In this document: in pieces, positions 5,083 through 8,296 of the stretch
How positions within the stretch are numbered: position 1 is the first letter of the stretch
Layout: every line of letters starts with the position of its first letter
The notes under the pieces: generated by a model
What the model was told of the DNA's origin: nothing
What the model saw: only the letters and a program-made list of their open reading frames with translations
The model's database searches: none
Assembly (NCBI GenBank): GCA_003564915.1
Contig: PXDX01000070.1
Location: 1 to 8,296 of the forward strand
DNA length: 8,296 nt
From: a candidate division WWE3 bacterium
Lineage (GTDB): Bacteria; Patescibacteriota; WWE3; UBA101185; UBA10185
Direction of reading: 5' to 3'
Made by a program: the position numbers and the translations under genes

Positions 5083-5123
5083 AGGAGCATGACTCCTATG
5101 TATCACGGACTTACGTCCGTGAT
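5083..5123. terminator. Two adjacent hairpins after the minus-strand LysM gene
   Basis: AGGAG/CTCCT (5083-5087 with 5093-5097) is followed by the perfect 9-bp stem ATCACGGAC/GTCCGTGAT (5102-5110 with 5115-5123), which lies three bases past the stop of the LysM gene. The T-rich tail is on the plus-strand side, so termination of the leftward transcript would rest on the stems rather than a classic U tract. Confidence 0.5.
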
Positions 5124-5125
5124 TT

Positions 5126-5653
5126 TCAATTATTTCTAACAACGAGGATTTCTTCCGATTTTGCACAGCAACTATTGAGGCATGCCACAACAAAAACTCG
5201 ACCAAGAGTGCCTGATGGCACCTCCCAAAGAATCTCAGCGACACCAGTAACAAAACTGGGACAATCAATACCGATAAGCTGAGCTAGCTCGCAGGTTTCA
5301 GTGCCAGTAGGTTCAAGGAAAAAGAAGGCACGGGAAACCGGTCGATTAAATGTGGCCCTCACAATAGTACGGGCATTAAGCTGGATAATCCCGTCAACTA
5401 TAGGGAGAGGTTGACCGGCCTCTGTTAAAAACCTTAATGTAAGCACTTGTAGATCACAAACAATTTCTGGAGCGGGAACACAAAGCACATCGCCTGGGAA
5501 AATCAAATTGGGATTACTAATATGGGGGTTAGCATTAATTAAAGCCTGCAAACTTACACCAAACCGCTGGGAAATCAGGAACATGGTGTCACCGCTTACT
5601 ACTGTATACCTTCCCTGGAAACCGCTGGGGCAGCTGGGCGGTACTCTTGACAT
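5126..5653 (-). CDS. Small LysM-domain protein, probably spore envelope or cell wall associated
   Basis: The 175-residue protein has one LysM domain at about residues 15-60: RYTVVSGDTMFLISQRFGVS, LQALINANPHISNPNLIFPG, then DVLCVP. LysM binds N-acetylglucosamine of peptidoglycan. The C-terminal 110 residues are strand-rich with cysteines (EIVCDLQ, TETCELAQ, GIDCPS, ACLNSCC) and no recognised family. There is no signal peptide, as in SafA-like LysM proteins that reach the spore from the mother cell; that comparison is inference. An upstream in-frame start at 5704 exists, but ATG 5653 has AAAGGAGG five bases upstream and is clearly preferred. It is divergent from the helical repeat protein and paralogous in its LysM part to the LysM gene at 6829-7431. 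Confidence 0.88.
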   Translation of the reverse strand: MSRVPPSCPSGFQGRYTVVSGDTMFLISQRFGVSLQALINANPHISNPNLIFPGDVLCVPAPEIVCDLQVLTLRFLTEAGQPLPIVDGIIQLNARTIVRATFNRPVSRAFFFLEPTGTETCELAQLIGIDCPSFVTGVAEILWEVPSGTLGRVFVVACLNSCCAKSEEILVVRNN

Positions 5654-5977
5654 TTTTACCTCCTTTCCCTGGCTTAAAGCGATAAACACTTTTTCGTATA
5701 TCATGATAGTTATCGGAAAGAAGTTACAAATTAAATAAGCAAGTATTAACTTTAGTAAGGTATCTTCTAGACAATATAAAACCCACCTTGTGTAAAGTGG
5801 GTTCTATACGCTTACCTTAAATGAGCTTTATAATAAAAATCGATTTATAAATTTCCTCTTGCTATAGAACTAGATTCTTAGCCTTACATATTACAATGTT
5901 TATAATATTATATCTTAGTAGCAATATTATGCTGACAACATAGTATATAGTAATATTATATAAAGGAGGTTGCAACC
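5654..5977. other. Divergent promoter region with hairpin and AATATTAT repeats, no gene
   Basis: This 324-bp AT-rich stretch separates the leftward LysM gene from the rightward helical gene. It contains an inverted repeat AACCCAC/GTGGGTT (5780-5786 with 5797-5803), whose minus-strand copy is followed by TTTTATATT and could attenuate the LysM transcript; a 10-bp palindrome TATCATGATA (5699-5708); and three AATATTAT copies (5904-5911, 5923-5930, 5952-5959). CATAGTATA at 5939-5947 fits the CATANNNTA pattern of sigma-K -10 boxes, but no clear -35 was found. Confidence 0.4.
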
Positions 5978-6766
5978 TTGAGAAAGTGGTATGAGGGGTA
6001 CGGGGCTAAAAAGGAAGATATATCCAGAGAAAACTTGGACCATCAAAACTCTCCTAAATTACCCCATCATAAAGAAGGTGTCTCTAGTGGCCACATCCAC
6101 CCTCGTGTTAGATTAATTATTATGCTTGAAGAAATATTGGAACTGGCTGCAGAAGAACAGGGGGTTATTATCGGAATTCTTGAAGAGCTTCGGTTAGAAG
6201 AAAAGGAGTTGACCCGACTCTTTGAAGAAATTGTTGATGAGGCATTAAAAAGGCCGGAAATTTTGCAACTATTGCAGTTAATATCATTAAAGCAGTTTCA
6301 TATATCAGCTAAGATATTTCAATTAGGATTGAAGGAATTTGCCCTGGCCAGCAAGATTCGGGCAGCACAAGATGCATTACACGGCGTGACACAGTACCAG
6401 CCGTTAAAAGTGAAAAACGAACTGGTTAAGCTCGTTATCAAAGAACAAAGAACTATATTAAAGTTTATAGAAAATCTGGCAAAAGAAGAAAGGTTAGTAT
6501 TTGGGCTTTTCCTCCGAGCAGTAAAGGAGGCACGTGTAAAACCAGAGTTGATCCCAGTAGCCGAAGAGATCGCTAATAAGGAACTGGCTATTGCGTTTAA
6601 GTTCGGAGCCCTTGGATTTAAAGAAGAAGCAGTAGCCGATAAACTTCGAGCTGCTATTTTTGGACCATTTAACACAGCTATTGATACACAAAAATTATTA
6701 TCTCTAAATGTTGATATGCAGCAGGCACAATTTGCTCATCAAAATCTTCGTAAAAGTGGTGTATAA
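5978..6766 (+). CDS. All-helical protein with an internal 96-residue-period duplication, family unknown
   Basis: The 262-residue protein has a polar, His- and Lys-rich N-terminus (residues 1-45) and then long amphipathic helices. Residues 54-130 align without gaps to 150-226 at an offset of 96, with 29 identities in 77 positions. Shared anchors are the EQ near the start of each unit, LF, EA followed by PE, LGLKE versus LGFKE, and a final KxRAA. Each unit would form several helices, as in four-helix bundle proteins, but no metal-binding motif typical of ferritins stands out. There is no signal peptide or membrane segment. The start is TTG 5978 with AAGGAGG eight bases upstream, and no better start is available. 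It is followed after 62 bases, without a terminator, by a LysM gene, so the two probably form an operon, and the neighbourhood suggests a spore envelope role. I do not recognise the family. Confidence 0.85.
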   Translation: MRKWYEGYGAKKEDISRENLDHQNSPKLPHHKEGVSSGHIHPRVRLIIMLEEILELAAEEQGVIIGILEELRLEEKELTRLFEEIVDEALKRPEILQLLQLISLKQFHISAKIFQLGLKEFALASKIRAAQDALHGVTQYQPLKVKNELVKLVIKEQRTILKFIENLAKEERLVFGLFLRAVKEARVKPELIPVAEEIANKELAIAFKFGALGFKEEAVADKLRAAIFGPFNTAIDTQKLLSLNVDMQQAQFAHQNLRKSGV

Positions 6767-6828
6767 TTGGGTCTTACTATTTGGCTGGTTGAGAATAGGT
6801 TAACAACTTTGAGAAGGGAGAAATTAAT

Positions 6829-7431
6829 GTGAGCAACTCTATTCCCCCACCCCCGGAGGTTTGTCCTGGTTTTATATACACGGTGCAGCCTGGTGATACT
6901 CTTTTTGATATAGCCGGGCGATTTAATGTATCCTTGAGTGATTTAATTGCCGCTAATCCGCAAATTCAAGATCCTGATTTGATATTTCCCGGGCAGATGA
7001 TATGCATACCCACCCCTGTCCAACCCTTTCCCACGATAGAATGCTGCTTACTGCTGTTTAGAATCAATGTACCGATCCTACCCGATGCAGAAGCAGGCGG
7101 CGTAGCCCGGGTTTTTCAGGTTCCCCAAAGACCCGGAAATGTACTGGTGTCTACTATAGGGTTACCACCACCGGAATTTCTAGGTGGTAACATTTACGTT
7201 GCCTGGATTCGCCGGCCTCCACTCCCCCCAATTCCGTTTCAACTTCTTCAAACCGGTCCCGTTGTTATTGAGCCGGGTGTCTGGGTTGGAGCTATTATCT
7301 TTGGCCCAGATGAACAGTTTGCCCCATTTCAGGATATTGTAGTTACCGCAGAGATAGCTTTCCCTGTAACTGAACCAAATCTTGCCCGGATTGCCTTAAT
7401 CGGCTTATTCGAGTTATGTCGACCTCAGTAA
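6829..7431 (+). CDS. Small LysM-domain protein, second copy in the cluster
   Basis: The 200-residue protein carries one LysM domain at about residues 16-61: IYTVQPGDTLFDIAGRFNVS, LSDLIAANPQIQDPDLIFPG, then QMICIP. A proline-rich leader (SIPPPPEVCPG) precedes it. The C-terminal 135 residues are proline-rich and strand-prone (for example FLGGNIYVAWIRRPPLPPIP), unlike the tail of the other LysM protein and of no known family. No signal peptide is present. The start is GTG 6829 with AAGGGAG eight bases upstream; the overlapping ATG at 6827 is followed at once by TGA. It is likely cotranscribed with the helical repeat gene 62 bases upstream and ends just before a strong hairpin. Peptidoglycan binding is well supported; a cortex or coat location is inferred. 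Confidence 0.88.
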   Translation: MSNSIPPPPEVCPGFIYTVQPGDTLFDIAGRFNVSLSDLIAANPQIQDPDLIFPGQMICIPTPVQPFPTIECCLLLFRINVPILPDAEAGGVARVFQVPQRPGNVLVSTIGLPPPEFLGGNIYVAWIRRPPLPPIPFQLLQTGPVVIEPGVWVGAIIFGPDEQFAPFQDIVVTAEIAFPVTEPNLARIALIGLFELCRPQ

Positions 7432-7439
7432 ACAATGAT

Positions 7440-7467
7440 AGGGGCTATCCCAAGAGGTAGCCCCTTT
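7440..7467 (+). terminator. Terminator between the convergent LysM and SPOCS genes
   Basis: An 8-bp stem, AGGGGCTA/TAGCCCCT (7440-7447 with 7458-7465), has a short loop and a short T tail. It lies nine bases after the LysM stop and 43 bases from the end of the convergent gene, so it may serve both. Confidence 0.75.
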
Positions 7468-7510
7468 ACCAAAAATTGCACCGCAAAATAAGAGTCCTCT
7501 CTCCCATTTT

Positions 7511-8296
7511 TCATAGATCTAAATTAAAGTATTTCTTTGGAATTCTCCATATAACATCAACCGCAGCCTCTAACGGTTGGGTCTCTGTAATTTTTACCAA
7601 AGCCTCAACAATTGCTGTCTGCCTAACGACCCTGCGGTCTATGAGTTGGAAAGCAATCTCGCCAACTATTGTGAGTCTTACCTGGAAAGTCATATCCGGG
7701 CTTGCTTCAGGCACATTCAAGATAATTTGAAAAGGTATCTCTTCTTTCATATGCCTCAGCAGCCCGTTGAAATCAACAAAATAAATTTTCTTATACAAGA
7801 CACCCCCAATAATAAGATTTTCATTATTAGAATGTGTTTGAACATCTTTAATTTCAGCAAATATTTTAAAGACTTTTTTAGCTTTCATAGGCAACTTTAT
7901 ATCAGTATCAATAAGCGCACTTTCATTTACGTCAGTCAGTATTGGTTCTATCTTGAGAAGCTTACGCTCTACTTCTACCCCAGAGCCTCTTATACCAAGT
8001 GCAACATCAACTTGCTGAGTTTCAGTAATTATTGCTAGAATATCGATTAGGATAGACTGACGTAGATTCTTACTTGGTGAATTAACAAGTTCAAATTTGT
8101 TTACAACTGCATTCATATATACCTGCACCTCCATCCCTGTACGAGTTTCAAGAGGCACAGACACGAAAAAGGGAATAGTATTATTGACATGCCTGACTTT
8201 GTTCTCTACATCTATTAAAAATATATGCTGGTATAGCACACCCCGGACGATAATTAATCCCGTTTTTGCCTTTACCTGTATACCGCTTACCTCTGA
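7511..8296 (-). CDS. SPOCS-repeat (DUF3794) protein, C-terminal part, cut by the right window edge
   Basis: The frame is open to the edge, so 261 residues of the C-terminal part are visible and the start lies outside the window. A GTG at 8239 is in frame but internal: coding sequence of the same domain continues upstream of it. Two SPOCS repeats are visible. The first spans roughly residues 13-100 (GLIIVRGVLYQHIFLIDVEN to IITETQQVDV) and the second 160-247 (NLIIGGVLYKKIYFVDFNGL to KITETQPLEA). Both share GVLY, a bulky-hydrophobic pair before D, an IPF strand, and ITETQ. SPOCS domains occur in spore coat and cortex proteins such as SpoIVA-linked morphogenetic factors and in LysM fusions. No LysM lies at this C-terminus, which ends FNLDL. 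It is convergent with the LysM gene. Confidence 0.85.
   Translation of the reverse strand, partial: SEVSGIQVKAKTGLIIVRGVLYQHIFLIDVENKVRHVNNTIPFFVSVPLETRTGMEVQVYMNAVVNKFELVNSPSKNLRQSILIDILAIITETQQVDVALGIRGSGVEVERKLLKIEPILTDVNESALIDTDIKLPMKAKKVFKIFAEIKDVQTHSNNENLIIGGVLYKKIYFVDFNGLLRHMKEEIPFQIILNVPEASPDMTFQVRLTIVGEIAFQLIDRRVVRQTAIVEALVKITETQPLEAAVDVIWRIPKKYFNLDL

Noticed and set aside
7577..8038. 153-codon plus-strand frame opposite the SPOCS gene
   Set aside because: The minus strand carries two clear SPOCS repeats over the same bases, so this frame is a shadow.
8237..8239. GTG as start of the SPOCS protein
   Set aside because: The upstream in-frame sequence completes the first SPOCS repeat (GLIIVRG matching NLIIGG of the second), so the gene continues beyond the window.
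1..8296. CRISPR arrays, tRNA or rRNA genes, riboswitches
   Set aside because: No regularly spaced repeats, no cloverleaf or conserved ribosomal sequence, and no T-box or riboswitch core was seen on reading either strand.

Overview
The window looks like chromosome from an endospore-forming, low-to-moderate-GC Firmicute, probably a clostridial or Peptococcaceae-type anaerobe. The evidence is two small LysM proteins of the kind common in spore-former genomes, a protein with two SPOCS (DUF3794) repeats, strong AGGAGG-type ribosome binding sites, GTG and TTG starts, and AT-rich intergenic DNA. The genus cannot be fixed from the sequence. No rRNA, tRNA, CRISPR array or intact transposase was seen.

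Left part (1-2530). The leftmost bases encode the N-terminus of a minus-strand protein cut by the window edge, perhaps DUF3231-like. A four-helix membrane protein of unknown function follows on the plus strand (583-1032). Next come a decayed minus-strand coding fragment (1135-1320) and a minus-strand MNT/HEPN toxin-antitoxin pair. In that pair the nucleotidyltransferase antitoxin is intact (1820-2254). The HEPN toxin (1454-1833) is broken by two frameshifts and a stop, all upstream of its catalytic RNxxxH motif.

Middle part (2530-5100). A GC-richer membrane-anchored protein of unknown function (2528-3364) is followed by a second toxin-antitoxin module, yefM-yoeB (4013-4520). This module has a near-consensus promoter, a paired TGTACA-type operator with 12-bp spacing, and its own terminator. 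It lies between two direct copies, about 240 bp each, of a 5' fragment of a DUF255/YyaL thioredoxin-like gene. Both copies end at the same stop just after the CHWC motif. This part is an accessory mosaic of gene fragments, two toxin-antitoxin systems, short dispersed repeats and shifts in base composition.

Right part (5100-8296). This is a compact cluster that is probably spore-related: a minus-strand LysM protein (5126-5653), a divergent plus-strand pair made of an all-helical protein with an internal 96-residue-period duplication (5978-6766) and a second LysM protein (6829-7431), and a convergent minus-strand SPOCS-repeat protein (7511-8296) that runs off the right edge. LysM domains bind peptidoglycan and SPOCS domains occur in spore envelope proteins, so a role in the spore cortex or coat is a reasonable inference for the cluster. 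The helical protein is otherwise unrecognised.
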